Part shown: piece after piece, positions 33,850 through 42,933 of the stretch
How the letters are laid out: each line of letters starts with the position of its first letter
Numbering within the stretch: the stretch's first letter is position 1
Origin: Ruminococcus sp. UBA6407
Lineage (GTDB): Bacteria > Bacillota > Clostridia > Oscillospirales > Ruminococcaceae
Direction: 5' to 3'
DNA: 64,000 bases
NCBI GenBank assembly: GCA_002438605.1
Contig: DJPR01000040.1
Coordinates: forward strand, 29,911 to 93,910
Translations under genes and position numbers: made by a program
Notes under the pieces: generated by a model
The model's input: the letters and a program-made list of their open reading frames with translations, nothing else
Told to the model about the DNA's origin: nothing
Databases searched by the model: none

Positions 33850-35916
33850 TCAATTGTTCGTTTTCATTCCCAATGTTGTTGCTCTGATAGGCTTATCAAG
33901 GAGCATAAGCATTGAAGGAAGAACACATATAACAGTTACCATACTGATGATCGCGCCTCTTGACATAAGTGTGCAGAGCTGAGAGATCATATCTACATTT
34001 GAATACATTCCAACACCGAATGTTGCGGCGAAAAATCCGAGAGCCGATACCATAATTGACTTGATTGACGTTTTAAGTGCAATGGTAACAGCGTCATACT
34101 TTGATTTGCCTGAAATTCTTTCGGTCTTATATCTTGTAGTCATAAGAATAGCATAGTCAACCGTTGCACCAAGCTGAATTGTGCCGATTACAACTGAAGC
34201 AATAAACGGAATTGTAGTCTTTATATAGAAAGGCAAGCCCATATTTACGGTGATAGCAAATTCAATAACTGCAACAAGAATTATCGGCAGAGAAATTGAC
34301 TTCAATGCAATAAAGATAATTACAAATATTGCGGCAATTGAAACGATATTAACAACCTGGAAGTCATGGTCTGTAATGCTGATAAGGTCTTTTGTAGCAG
34401 CAGCCTCACCGATAACCATTCCGCCTTCATCATAATTCTTGATTATGGAAGAAAGCTTTTCAATCTGGCTGTTTACTTCATCGGAAGCAGGCTTATAGTC
34501 TGAACCTACAATAATCATCTGCCAGTTTTCGCTTTTGAGCGTATTTGTTATTGACTCCGGAATTATTTCCTGAGGGATCATCGGGCCTACAAGTGAATCA
34601 AATCCCAATGCAAAGCTTACACCGTCCACCTTTTCCATTTCAGCGGTCATTTTGCTTACTTCCTTTGAGGACATATCAGACCTGCACATTACAATGTGTG
34701 TGGATGCCATGTTATATTCCTCTGAAAGCTTGGTATTTGCAATAGCACTGTTAAGATCATGCGGCAGAGAGTCGGTAAGATTATAGTAAACATTTGTGTT
34801 TATCTGACCATAAATGCTTGGAACAAGCAAAACAGCAAATAAAATAAGGAAAACTGCTCTGTGATTTACAATGAATTTTGAAATGCCGTCCATATTTGGA
34901 AGAAAATCCTTATGCATTGTTTTTTCAAGAGCCTTATCGCAAATAAGTATCAATGACGGAAGTACCGTAATACAGCATATAACGCCCAAAATAACGCCCT
35001 TAGCCATTACAATACCCATATCCATGCCAAGAGTGTATGACATAAAGCAGAGAGCTAAAAATCCTGCAACTGTTGTAAGTGAGCTTGATACAACAGATGT
35101 TACTGTTTTACTGATTGCAACTGCCATAGCCTCTTTATTGTCATTGGGGTAAAAGGTTTTCTGCTCCTTGTAGCTGTGCCACAGGAAAATGGAATAGTCT
35201 ATCGTGACTGCAAGCTGTAAAACTGCTGTTAATGCTTGCGTAAGGAATGAAATCTCACCCTTGAATATATTTGTTCCAAGATTGTATAAAATGGACATTC
35301 CAAGACTGAGCATGAAAATTACAGGAATGAGGAATGAATCCATGGAAACTGCAAGAACAATACTTGTAAGAATTACCGCAATAACTACATACATCGGCAT
35401 TTCTTCATTTGTAAGCTCTTTTATATCTTCAACAATTGCAGTCATGCCGCTTACAAAGCACTGTTCTCCTGCAATCTTTCTGATTTCGGCTACTGCGTCA
35501 AGCGATTCATCTGCTGATGTCGATTTATTGAAAAATACAGCCATCATAGTTGAATCTTCATTGTTGAATACATCATAGATATCATCAGGAAGAAGCTCCT
35601 TAGGAATTGTAATATCAGCCGCAGTATCATACCACAATACATCGCCTACAGCATCAACCTGCTCGATTTTTTCTTTAAGCTTAACGATATCTTTATCGTC
35701 CATACCCTCAAGTATTACAAATGAGAAACCGCCCTTGCCGAATTCGTCAAGCATTATGTCCTGCCCCTCCATTGTATCTATGTCACCCGGCAGGTAGGAT
35801 AAAATGTCATAATTTATTCTTGTCTTTACTATTCCGATTACTGATGGAATAAGCAGAAGAATTGAAATTATAACAATCGGTATGCGGTATTTTACGACCG
35901 CTCTGGAAAATTTCAT
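33850..35916 (-). CDS. MMPL/RND-family membrane exporter
   Basis: 688 residues with the duplicated RND layout: a TM helix, an extracellular loop (about 35-165), five TM helices with TIDYSIFLWHSYKEQ, then a second TM, loop and TM block with GATVDYAILMTTRYK. The two TIDY/TVDY motifs in helix 4-like positions carry the proton-relay Asp of MMPL proteins. The substrate is unknown; lipids, peptides or drugs are typical. GAGGAG precedes ATG. It is cotranscribed with the HdeD-like and coiled-coil genes, with the TetR gene upstream as likely regulator. Confidence 0.88.
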   Translation of the reverse strand: MKFSRAVVKYRIPIVIISILLLIPSVIGIVKTRINYDILSYLPGDIDTMEGQDIMLDEFGKGGFSFVILEGMDDKDIVKLKEKIEQVDAVGDVLWYDTAADITIPKELLPDDIYDVFNNEDSTMMAVFFNKSTSADESLDAVAEIRKIAGEQCFVSGMTAIVEDIKELTNEEMPMYVVIAVILTSIVLAVSMDSFLIPVIFMLSLGMSILYNLGTNIFKGEISFLTQALTAVLQLAVTIDYSIFLWHSYKEQKTFYPNDNKEAMAVAISKTVTSVVSSSLTTVAGFLALCFMSYTLGMDMGIVMAKGVILGVICCITVLPSLILICDKALEKTMHKDFLPNMDGISKFIVNHRAVFLILFAVLLVPSIYGQINTNVYYNLTDSLPHDLNSAIANTKLSEEYNMASTHIVMCRSDMSSKEVSKMTAEMEKVDGVSFALGFDSLVGPMIPQEIIPESITNTLKSENWQMIIVGSDYKPASDEVNSQIEKLSSIIKNYDEGGMVIGEAAATKDLISITDHDFQVVNIVSIAAIFVIIFIALKSISLPIILVAVIEFAITVNMGLPFYIKTTIPFIASVVIGTIQLGATVDYAILMTTRYKTERISGKSKYDAVTIALKTSIKSIMVSALGFFAATFGVGMYSNVDMISQLCTLMSRGAIISMVTVICVLPSMLMLLDKPIRATTLGMKTNN

Positions 35917-35919
35917 TGA

Positions 35920-36513
35920 TTACTCCTCGCTTTCATCTATATTTATCTCTATAACGTCAGGACGTTGATTTTTTGTGATTTTTACTGCAAGCAAAATGGT
36001 TATCAGATTCAGCAATCCGTCGCAAAGAAGTGAGATTCCAAGCAGAATGACCATAAGCTTTGCACCCTTTTCAGGATAAATCAGAAGAAAAAGTCCTATT
36101 ATCATTGTGATGACTGCAAAAGCAGCAATCATCCACCAGCACTTAATACCAAACTGCTTTGAGTCCTTGGCAATCTGAATTTTGAAAATTCCGTCAGCAA
36201 GAATTGCAATGCCGATTGCCCAGCAAATAAAGCTTACAACATTTTCGGCTTTAACAATAACAGCAATTCCAAGCAGAATGAACAATATTCCGAAGCACAG
36301 GTCAAACTGAAAAGCAAGTCGATATAGATCCTTTGAGAGATATCCGATAATCTTTACTGCACCGAAAATTATCATTAAAGCTCCAATGGCTATTCCGATA
36401 AACAGAGCAGAGCTTTCAGGCTTTGCAATAAAAATAATACCAAGCAGTGAAAGCAGAAAAGACATGATAATGTATCCTGTTTTTGCAACAGTAACGGGTA
36501 ATGTTGATTTCAT
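35920..36513 (-). CDS. HdeD/DUF308-family membrane protein
   Basis: 197 residues with six hydrophobic segments arranged as three repeated hairpins, the DUF308 pattern (for example ALFIGIAIGALMIIFGAVKIIGYL and LMVILLGISLLCDGLLNLITIL), and a charged tail ending ESEE. AGGAGG precedes ATG. It is first in the unit with the MMPL exporter (3 bp gap). The role is unknown. Confidence 0.8.
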   Translation of the reverse strand: MKSTLPVTVAKTGYIIMSFLLSLLGIIFIAKPESSALFIGIAIGALMIIFGAVKIIGYLSKDLYRLAFQFDLCFGILFILLGIAVIVKAENVVSFICWAIGIAILADGIFKIQIAKDSKQFGIKCWWMIAAFAVITMIIGLFLLIYPEKGAKLMVILLGISLLCDGLLNLITILLAVKITKNQRPDVIEINIDESEE

Positions 36514-36574
36514 AAAAGCACCTCCTGTTCCATGTTTAGATTATACAATATCCTGATTAAATTTAAAACGGATA

Positions 36575-36612
36575 AAAAAATCCCTGTGTCTGAATTTAAG
36601 ACACAGGGATAT
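36575..36612 (-). terminator. Intrinsic terminator after the TetR gene
   Basis: ATCCCTGTGTCT / AGACACAGGGAT with a T run on the minus strand. It separates the regulator transcript from the HdeD-MMPL operon. Confidence 0.85.
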
Positions 36613-36746
36613 AAATGTTTAATTTTTAGGCAAAAAGGTAAGTTTGTCTATAGAAATGCAATAAAATAATGCGACATAAGATGACAAAAGCATACTGTCG
36701 TATGGTGAGGAGGACAATGCAGTAATATGCGTTTTGAATTGTCAGA

Positions 36747-37367
36747 TTAGTTGCGGTATTTTGTTGTATTGCTATAAGAGTCTGCGTCTGCATTTGTTTC
36801 AGTCAATGAATGAGGTTCAGTACAGCGGCTTATAAGCTGTTCAGCTATACCTTGACGGAGTTCATACAGACGCTTAAAATCATCAAAAGCATTTTCTTTC
36901 ATGCCGTTATTCATCCAGTCAATAACCTGACCAAAGCATTCGCACTTATAATATCTTATGAGGATATTTTTATCATGGGAGTCCATTTGTTTTCCGTTCA
37001 GGATTTTATTTATGTATGTTGTAACAACATATTCGCAGACGTTAAAAAGACAGCGTTCAAATAAATCACGATTGGCGGAGTTATATATGTGAAATGCGGC
37101 CTTACGGTTTTTTACTGCAAAGCTGACAGCTACATTAAGGCACTGGTCAATTGAATCAATGTTAGGGTACTGTTCAATAATGGAATCAACTTCTTCAGTT
37201 ATAATTTTTTCGATTACAGCAGGTAAGTCCTGAAAGTGATAATAAAATGAATTGCGGTTAATTCCGCAGTCCTCAACAATATCTTTAATGGTAATCTTGT
37301 TTATGGGCTTTTCGTTAAGAAGTTTCCAGACAGACGCTTTTATTGCTGATTCCGTAAGGTTGGACAT
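36747..37367 (-). CDS. TetR-family transcriptional regulator
   Basis: 206 residues. The N-terminal TetR helix-turn-helix (about 8-50) is KASVWKLLNEKPINKITIKDIVEDCGINRNSFYYHFQDL. The C-terminal domain is all-helical, with a conserved-looking CECFGQVIDWMNNGM. TetR proteins with a C-terminal domain of this kind often control membrane exporters. The gene is directly upstream of the HdeD-MMPL-coiled-coil operon on the same strand. AGGAG precedes ATG. Confidence 0.88.
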   Translation of the reverse strand: MSNLTESAIKASVWKLLNEKPINKITIKDIVEDCGINRNSFYYHFQDLPAVIEKIITEEVDSIIEQYPNIDSIDQCLNVAVSFAVKNRKAAFHIYNSANRDLFERCLFNVCEYVVTTYINKILNGKQMDSHDKNILIRYYKCECFGQVIDWMNNGMKENAFDDFKRLYELRQGIAEQLISRCTEPHSLTETNADADSYSNTTKYRN

Positions 37368-37389
37368 TCAATCATCTCCTTTTGATAAT

Positions 37390-37418
37390 ATTATATCATT
37401 TTATTGCAATTATTTCAA
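37390..37418 (-). promoter_or_regulatory. Predicted sigma-A promoter of the TetR gene
   Basis: On the minus strand, TTGAAA (37413-37418), 17-bp spacer, TATAAT (37390-37395), about 20 bp from the start codon. Confidence 0.7.
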
Positions 37419-37448
37419 GTACGGCATGAATAAGACTTATACCTTATA

Positions 37449-37479
37449 ACAAAAAAGATGCCCCGAAAGGCATCTTTAT
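37449..37479 (-). terminator. Intrinsic terminator after rplA
   Basis: AAAGATGCC / GGGGCATCTTT followed by TTTTT on the minus strand, 18 bp past the rplA stop. It ends the rpmG-secE-nusG-rplK-rplA unit before any rplJL. Confidence 0.85.
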
Positions 37480-37496
37480 CAGAATTGATATTAAAA

Positions 37497-38192
37497 TCAA
37501 ACTCCGTATTTGCTTGTAGTAACGTGAACACCAGGGCCCATTGTTGAAGTAACTGTGCATGACTTGAGGTAAGTACCCTTAGTTGCAGCAGGCTTAGCCT
37601 TAACAATAGCTTCCATAAGTGTTGTGAAGTTTTCTTCAAGCTTATCAGCACCGAATGAAGCCTTGCCGATTGGGCAGTGGATGATGTTTGTCTTATCAAG
37701 ACGGTACTCAATCTTACCTGCCTTAGCTTCTGTAACAGCCTTAGCAACGTCAGGAGTAACAGTACCTGCCTTAGGGTTAGGCATAAGACCACGAGGGCCA
37801 AGAACCTTACCAAGACGACCAACAAGACCCATCATATCAGGTGAAGCAACAACAACGTCGAAGTCCATCCAGTTTTCCTTCATGATCTTGTCAACGAGGT
37901 CCTGACCGCCAACGAACTCTGCACCGGCAGCCTGAGCAGCCTCGTATTTGTCTTCCTTACAGAAAACGCATACTCTTACATTTTTACCTGTACCGTTAGG
38001 GAGTACAACTGCACCTCTAACCTGCTGGTCAGCGTGTCTTGAGTCAACACCGAGACGAACGTGAGCTTCGATTGTTTCATCGAACTTTGCCTTTGCATTC
38101 TTGCAAACTAAATCAAGAGCCTCTGCGGACTCATAGAGCTTTGAAGCATCAACAGCCTTAACGCTGTCAACATATTTCTTGCCGTGTTTCAT
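37497..38192 (-). CDS. rplA: 50S ribosomal protein L1
   Basis: 231 residues. It binds 23S rRNA at the L1 stalk and in many bacteria also represses its own operon mRNA. Motifs are [49 protein letters not shown] and [12 protein letters not shown] at the end. GGAGG precedes ATG. It is last in the operon. Confidence 0.97.
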   Translation of the reverse strand: MKHGKKYVDSVKAVDASKLYESAEALDLVCKNAKAKFDETIEAHVRLGVDSRHADQQVRGAVVLPNGTGKNVRVCVFCKEDKYEAAQAAGAEFVGGQDLVDKIMKENWMDFDVVVASPDMMGLVGRLGKVLGPRGLMPNPKAGTVTPDVAKAVTEAKAGKIEYRLDKTNIIHCPIGKASFGADKLEENFTTLMEAIVKAKPAATKGTYLKSCTVTSTMGPGVHVTTSKYGV

Positions 38193-38327
38193 TATATATC
38201 CTCCTATTTAAGTGGTAATATCAGGAAGCTGAAACGCTTGCCTGATTAGCGGAATTTTCCTCCCACCATTGAGAAGTCAGATTAAGATTCAGAAAAAAGA
38301 ATCCTTTTCATCATTCATTGAATTAAA

Positions 38328-38753
38328 TTAGTCAACAACTACAATGCCCATTGAGCGAGCAGTACCTGCGATCATGCTCATAGCTGCTTCGAGAGAACCT
38401 GCATTGAGGTCAGGCATTTTCTGTTCAGCAATCTTCTGAACCTGTTCCTTAGTGATGTTGGCAACCTTAGTTTTGTTAGGTGTGCCTGAAGCAGTATCAA
38501 TTCCGCAAGCCTTCTTGATAAGAACAGGAGCAGGCGGAGTTTTAGTAACAAAAGTGAAAGAACGGTCTGCGTAAACAGTGATTACAACAGGGATAATAAG
38601 ACCGATATCGTTCTTGGTTCTTTCATTGAATTCCTTTGTGAATGCCATAATGTTAACACCGTGCTGACCAAGAGCAGGACCAACCGGTGGTGCAGGAGTA
38701 GCCTTTCCTGCTGCGATCTGAAGCTTAATGTAGCCAACTACTTTCTGTGCCAT
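38328..38753 (-). CDS. rplK: 50S ribosomal protein L11
   Basis: 141 residues. GTPase-centre protein needed for stringent activation of Rel. [34 protein letters not shown] and [18 protein letters not shown] are diagnostic. GGAGG precedes ATG. A 135-bp gap to rplA contains a weak hairpin, TCAGG/CCTGA. Confidence 0.97.
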   Translation of the reverse strand: MAQKVVGYIKLQIAAGKATPAPPVGPALGQHGVNIMAFTKEFNERTKNDIGLIIPVVITVYADRSFTFVTKTPPAPVLIKKACGIDTASGTPNKTKVANITKEQVQKIAEQKMPDLNAGSLEAAMSMIAGTARSMGIVVVD

Positions 38754-38846
38754 TGTATTCGCACCTCCATAAATGTGGTAAATGGCGAGATAATCATTAA
38801 TTTTATCTCTCCCACTGAAGCCTTAGCAGCTTCTTTTTGACCTAAA

Positions 38847-39374
38847 CTAATCCTCCGCACTAACGACCTGACTTAATGAAAGGGTAGTCGGAGTTTCACG
38901 ACCAAACATAGAAACGAGAACGTCTACGGTCTTGTCGTCTAAATTGATGCTTTGTACGATACCTGTAAAGCCGTCCATAGCAGTACCTGAAATACGTACT
39001 CTGTCGCCCTCCTTGAAATTAACTTCAACGGAAGAAACTTCAATTCCGAAGAGCTGTTCAACTTCTTCATCTGAAAGGGGAGTCGGTTCAGAGGCAGGAC
39101 CTACAAAACCTGTACAGCCTCTTGTATTTCTTACAACATACCATGAATCATCTGTACAAACCATTTTAAGCAAAACGTAGCCGGGGTAAGTTTTACGCTC
39201 AACCTCTTTGGTTTTGCCGTCGGTGATTTCAGTCACCTTTTCGGTAGGAACTCTAACTTCCTGGATAAGATCATGAAGCTTGCGGTTTTCAACAACCTTT
39301 TCGATATTCTGAGCGACCTTGTTTTCATAACCTGAATAGGTGTGAATAACATACCACTTAGCTGCTTCTGACAT
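38847..39374 (-). CDS. nusG: Transcription termination/antitermination factor NusG
   Basis: 175 residues. The NGN domain has WYVIHTYSGYENKVAQNIEKVV, YPGYVLLKM and SWYVVRNTRGCTGFVG; the KOW domain has FKEGDRVRISGTAMDGFTGIVQSI. It binds RNA polymerase and couples to ribosomes. It follows secE with a 25-bp gap, and AAGGAGG precedes ATG. Confidence 0.97.
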   Translation of the reverse strand: MSEAAKWYVIHTYSGYENKVAQNIEKVVENRKLHDLIQEVRVPTEKVTEITDGKTKEVERKTYPGYVLLKMVCTDDSWYVVRNTRGCTGFVGPASEPTPLSDEEVEQLFGIEVSSVEVNFKEGDRVRISGTAMDGFTGIVQSINLDDKTVDVLVSMFGRETPTTLSLSQVVSAED

Positions 39375-39399
39375 TTCAAATCCTCCTTAGACTTCCTGA

Positions 39400-39636
39400 T
39401 TAGCGGTTATAGAGAAATTTCACGAGTTCGTAAAATCCCAAGTCAAGAGCTCCGACGAAAATGCTGGAGAGAATAACTGTAATAAGAACAACAGCAGAGT
39501 TGTTAACAACAGTTTTCTTGCTTGGCCAAACCACTTTTTTAATTTCACTTCTCAAGTCCTTAAACCATTTAACAAATCTGTTAGGCTTTTTGGACTTTTC
39601 TGAGGCCTTCTTCTCAGTATCCTTATCCTTAGCCAT
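39400..39636 (-). CDS. secE: Preprotein translocase subunit SecE
   Basis: 78 residues. A charged N-terminus, amphipathic helix RFVKWFKDLRSEIKKVVWPSKKTVVNNSAVVLITVI and one C-terminal TM helix, the single-TM Gram-positive form. It is part of SecYEG. GGAGG precedes ATG. Confidence 0.95.
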   Translation of the reverse strand: MAKDKDTEKKASEKSKKPNRFVKWFKDLRSEIKKVVWPSKKTVVNNSAVVLITVILSSIFVGALDLGFYELVKFLYNR

Positions 39637-39653
39637 AATTCAAAGACCTCCGA

Positions 39654-39803
39654 TTACTTAGTTTCTCTGTGAAGAGTATGCTTTCTGCAGAACTTGCAAT
39701 GCTTGTTCATTTCAAGTCTGTCAGGGTCATTCTTCTTGTTTTTCTTAGAAACATAGTTGCGCTGCTTGCATTCTGTACAAGCTAAAGTAACCTTTACTCT
39801 CAT
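39654..39803 (-). CDS. rpmG: 50S ribosomal protein L33
   Basis: 49 residues from ATG 39801-39803, chosen by AGGAGG upstream; a longer in-frame reading to 39869 runs into the leader. The zinc form is visible: CTEC and CKFC pairs around [16 protein letters not shown]. It is first in the rpmG-secE-nusG-rplK-rplA operon. Confidence 0.95.
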   Translation of the reverse strand: MRVKVTLACTECKQRNYVSKKNKKNDPDRLEMNKHCKFCRKHTLHRETK

Positions 39804-39910
39804 ATCGGCACCTCCTGAAAAAGTACTTCTTCCGTCTGAAGCGGAAGGTAGGTTGTTTGCCTCCCTCAATAAATCGGGGCAAAAAAATAAACCCCTAACG
39901 AGGTAATTAC

Positions 39911-39939
39911 ATTATATCACGCTGAAACGGGCTTGTCAA
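39911..39939 (-). promoter_or_regulatory. Consensus sigma-A promoter of rpmG-secE-nusG-rplKA
   Basis: On the minus strand, TTGACA (39934-39939), 17-bp spacer, TATAAT (39911-39916): a perfect match, as expected for a ribosomal operon. Confidence 0.9.
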
Positions 39940-40088
39940 GGGCTTTTTTGAGAAAAAGCAGAAAATCTTAAGGCTGATACCTGTTGCGTTATATTATTAA
40001 TGTATTCAAGAAGCTCGCTTTGTGCATAATCAACATAAAACATGATGAAGGATACAGATTTTTATAATCATAAAATTTTTTTATTTGC

Positions 40089-40117
40089 TTGACAAAGAGG
40101 ATAAAAGGGCATATAAT
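40089..40117 (+). promoter_or_regulatory. Consensus sigma-A promoter of the leuA leader
   Basis: TTGACA (40089-40094), 17-bp spacer, TATAAT (40112-40117). Transcription would start near 40124, at the 5' edge of the T-box. Confidence 0.9.
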
Positions 40118-40123
40118 AATAAC

Positions 40124-40364
40124 AATCAAATGCGATGAAGGGAAATAAAGTTTGTTTTATTTTTTCAGAGAGCTGCCGTAAGGTGCAAGGCAGCAGGATA
40201 ATTCAGATCATAGCTCCTCCCTGAGCAGTCGGCTGAAAGCTGCGGCGATTAGGCTTGAACGGAATTCTCCCGTTACAGAGAAGCACATTATTGGATGATG
40301 CGAATGAGTGGGCATATTGTATATGTCAATAAAGAGTGGTACCACGGAGATATATTCTTCTTCG
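40124..40364 (+). promoter_or_regulatory. T-box riboswitch, probably leucine-specific
   Basis: Visible T-box parts are the stem I start (GCGATGAAGGGAAATAAAG), AGAGAGCTGCCG ... GGTGCAAGGCAGC, a stem III-like GAACGG/CCCGTT, and the T-box sequence AAAGAGTGGTACCACGG at 40331-40347. AGGGA of the 5' strand pairs with TCCCT at about 40218-40222, placing CTC (40214-40216, a Leu codon) in the specifier loop. That fits leuA downstream. The specifier assignment is by eye. Confidence 0.88.
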
Positions 40365-40401
40365 TCTCTTTTATGCTGTTGGGCATAAAGGAGATTTTTT
40401 T
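40365..40401 (+). terminator. T-box terminator
   Basis: TCTCTTTTATGC / GCATAAAGGAGA followed by TTTTTTT. It should form when charged tRNA fails to stabilise the antiterminator. Confidence 0.88.
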
Positions 40402-40503
40402 ATACCCATTTTTACCCAAATTCGATCCATTCAATTTTATCATTCACGTTAGAACCGTCCGCAATGAACAGAATTTATATGATTATTACAGATTATTGAA
40501 AAG

Positions 40504-40674
40504 GGGTTTCCAAAGGGATAATATCCCTTTGGCAGAGTCCAGAGACAGCGTCTCTGGTGGGGAGTGGGGCAAAGCCCCACATAAAGCCTTTAAGCGCTCC
40601 GCAAAGGGTGAATTTCAAAATAGTCCAAAGGACTATTTTGAAAGAGGGAACGCCCTGCAAGAGAGGGCGTTCCC
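40504..40674 (+). repeat. Structured six-hairpin repeat, copy B
   Basis: 171 bp collinear with 31561-31730. Stems are kept while bases differ: CCAGAGAC/GTCTCTGG here against CCAGAGGC/GCCTTTGG there, and TTCAAAATAGTC/GACTATTTTGAA here against AAAAGCAGTC/GACTGCTTTT there. It lies between the T-box terminator and leuA, so it is part of the leuA leader transcript. Confidence 0.85.
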
Positions 40675-40799
40675 TTACTGCCGCAAACTTTTCAACAGAC
40701 TGACAAGATCTATATTATTCTAATCTATGCGAGCAGGTTTTGAGGAAACAAAAAACAAAACGTTTCCGCAGATGATTATTTGAGAAAGGACCTGTTATT

Positions 40800-42467
40800 A
40801 TGAAAAATTATCAAAAGTACAAAAGACAGTTTTTTGAAGCTCCTGAAACAGCTATGAAATGGACAAAAAAGTCTTACATCGATAAAGCACCTATCTGGTG
40901 CAGTGTAGACCTGAGGGACGGCAATCAGGCACTTATCACACCGATGAGCCTTGAAGAAAAACTTGAATTTTTCAAATTTCTTGTAAAAGTGGGATTTAAG
41001 GAAATTGAAATAGGATTTCCTGCCGCTTCCGAAACAGAATACGAATTCTGTCGCACTCTTATTGAGAAAAATATGATTCCTGATGACGTTACAATTCAGG
41101 TTCTTACGCAGTCAAGAGAGCATATTATTGCAAAAACCTTTGAAGCTCTCAAGGGGTCGAAAAATGCAATTGTGCATCTCTATAATTCAACTTCTTATGC
41201 CCAGAGAGAACAGGTTTTCCGCAAAAGCAAGTCCGAGATTATTGATATAGCAGTTTTCGGAGCAAAGCTTTGCAAGGAATATCGTGAAAAAACAGAGGGT
41301 AATTTCAGATTTGAATATTCTCCCGAAAGCTTTACGGGTACTGAGCCTGAATTTGCTCTTGAAATCTGCAATGCGGTTCTTGATGTATGGCAGCCGACTG
41401 AAAATGATAAGGTCATAATAAACCTGCCTGTAACGGTGTCACTTTCAATGCCGCATATATATGCAAATCAGGTTGAATATATGTGTGACAATATAAAATA
41501 CAGAGAAAATGTGATTATTTCACTTCATCCGCACAATGACAGGGGATGTGCTGTTGCCGACAGTGAAATGGGACTTCTTGCAGGTGCGGACAGAATAGAG
41601 GGAACTCTTTTCGGCAACGGTGAACGTACAGGTAATGTTGACATTATAACACTTGGCATGAATATGTACTCTCAGGGCGTTGACCCTCAGCTTGACTTTT
41701 CAAATATTCCTGAAATTACCGAGGTTTATGAGAGAGTAACACGAATGAAGGTCTACGAAAGACAGCCATACAGCGGTCAGCTTGTCTTTGCGGCATTCAG
41801 CGGTTCTCATCAGGACGCTATCGCAAAGGGCATGAAGTGGCGTGAAGAAAATAAATGTCCTCACTGGACCGTTCCTTATCTCCCTATTGACCCTCAGGAT
41901 GTTGGCAGAGTTTATGAAACAGATGTCATAAGAATTAACAGCCAGTCCGGCAAGGGCGGCATAGGCTATCTTATGGAAACCAAGTTCGGATTTAACATTC
42001 CGCCTAAGATGCGTGAACAGTTTGGCTACCTCGTTAAAAGTGTTTCAGACCATAAGCACAAGGAACTTGCACCTGAGGAAGTTTTTGATATTTTCAAGGA
42101 AAAGTATATTAATATTGAAAATCCTATAAATATAAAAGAAATCCACTATGCTCAGACAGGCGGAATTGAAGCCAAGGTAATTATGGAGTATAACGGCAAA
42201 ACTGCTGTTGTATGCAACAAGGGCAACGGACGTCTTGATGCTGTCAGCAACGCAGTAAAGTCATATCTGAATGTCGGGTTTACTATAGAAACGTATACGG
42301 AACACGCTCTGGAGAACGGTTCTGCGTCACAAGCTGTTTCTTACGTTGGAATATCAGACAAAAACGGAAGTATGTTCTGGGGAACAGGAATAGACAATGA
42401 TATTATAACGTCATCTGCTAAGGCACTTGTCAGTGCAGTCAACAATACGATTTCAAACAAATCGTAA
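40800..42467 (+). CDS. leuA: 2-isopropylmalate synthase LeuA
   Basis: 555 residues, the long LeuA2 type. It condenses 2-oxoisovalerate with acetyl-CoA. The HMGL-like barrel shows WCSVDLRDGNQALITPMS, EIGFPAASETEYEFCR, LHPHNDRGCAVADSEMGLLAGADRIEGTLFGNGERTGN. The C-terminal LeuA dimer domain (from about 430) is the leucine feedback site. AAAGGA precedes ATG. It sits behind a T-box and the structured repeat, about 400 bp after the terminator. Confidence 0.96.
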   Translation: MKNYQKYKRQFFEAPETAMKWTKKSYIDKAPIWCSVDLRDGNQALITPMSLEEKLEFFKFLVKVGFKEIEIGFPAASETEYEFCRTLIEKNMIPDDVTIQVLTQSREHIIAKTFEALKGSKNAIVHLYNSTSYAQREQVFRKSKSEIIDIAVFGAKLCKEYREKTEGNFRFEYSPESFTGTEPEFALEICNAVLDVWQPTENDKVIINLPVTVSLSMPHIYANQVEYMCDNIKYRENVIISLHPHNDRGCAVADSEMGLLAGADRIEGTLFGNGERTGNVDIITLGMNMYSQGVDPQLDFSNIPEITEVYERVTRMKVYERQPYSGQLVFAAFSGSHQDAIAKGMKWREENKCPHWTVPYLPIDPQDVGRVYETDVIRINSQSGKGGIGYLMETKFGFNIPPKMREQFGYLVKSVSDHKHKELAPEEVFDIFKEKYINIENPINIKEIHYAQTGGIEAKVIMEYNGKTAVVCNKGNGRLDAVSNAVKSYLNVGFTIETYTEHALENGSASQAVSYVGISDKNGSMFWGTGIDNDIITSSAKALVSAVNNTISNKS

Positions 42468-42536
42468 AAACTGCACAATTTAAGCTGTTGAATCTTATCT
42501 GTATTTGCTTTTTATGTAAAAATAAGTTTCTACTTA

Positions 42537-42565
42537 TTGATTTTATATGTATAAAGTGTTATATT
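42537..42565 (+). promoter_or_regulatory. Predicted sigma-A promoter of the ilv leader
   Basis: TTGATT (42537-42542), 17-bp spacer, TATATT (42560-42565). It starts a transcript about 10 nt before the leader-peptide ribosome binding site. Confidence 0.75.
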
Positions 42566-42596
42566 AGGAACATGAGTAAGCAAAGGAGTGAAAATA

Positions 42597-42710
42597 ATGA
42601 AAACTATTATGCTAACAGGTTTTGTCATTATTAACAGCGTTGTCGGACGAGTCCTCAATGACCGAATTTCCGTAAACGCTTTATCACTCTGCCGCAATGG
42701 TACGGATTAA
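42597..42710 (+). CDS. ilv leader peptide (attenuator)
   Basis: A 37-codon ORF, MKTIMLTGFVIINSVVGRVL then NDRISVNALSLCRNGTD. AAAGGAG lies 7 nt before ATG. Thirteen of 37 residues are Ile, Val or Leu, with clusters VII, VV and VL. It lies between a promoter and an intrinsic terminator ahead of ilvB. This is the arrangement of translation-coupled attenuation, in which ribosome stalling at scarce branched-chain codons prevents termination. Confidence 0.8.
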   Translation: MKTIMLTGFVIINSVVGRVLNDRISVNALSLCRNGTD

Positions 42711-42775
42711 GTGTCTGCTTTAATACTCATTTTATGTGAATTTATATTTGCTTTGCGTATTATAAGCTTTTGCTT

Positions 42776-42815
42776 AACAGACCTTCGGCAGACTGTCGGA
42801 GGTCTGTTGTTTTTT
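42776..42815 (+). terminator. ilv attenuator terminator
   Basis: AACAGACCT / AGGTCTGTT followed by GTTTTTT, 66 bp after the leader-peptide stop and about 120 bp before ilvB. Confidence 0.85.
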
Positions 42816-42933
42816 AACGACGGTTCGGTCATTAATTCATTAATAATTGAGAATTGTTATTTGGTCATTAAAGACAGTATCCGCTTTATATGGAACTGTT
42901 TTAACGGTGAAGAAAAGGATTGGATTTAACATT

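Noticed and set aside
38241-39410. Twelve-base match CCGCTAATCAGG near the end of secE and in the rplK-rplA gap, considered as an L1 binding site
   Set aside because: One copy is within the secE stop region and the shared sequence does not form the same structure; probably chance.
40295-40723. Open frame of 142 codons on the plus strand
   Set aside because: It spans the T-box sequence, its terminator and structured repeat copy B; its codons are dictated by RNA stems and it has no ribosome binding site.
42711-42929. Open frame of 72 codons just after the ilv leader peptide
   Set aside because: It runs through the attenuator terminator and the ilvB leader, with no Shine-Dalgarno; the 37-codon ORF at 42597 explains the region better.
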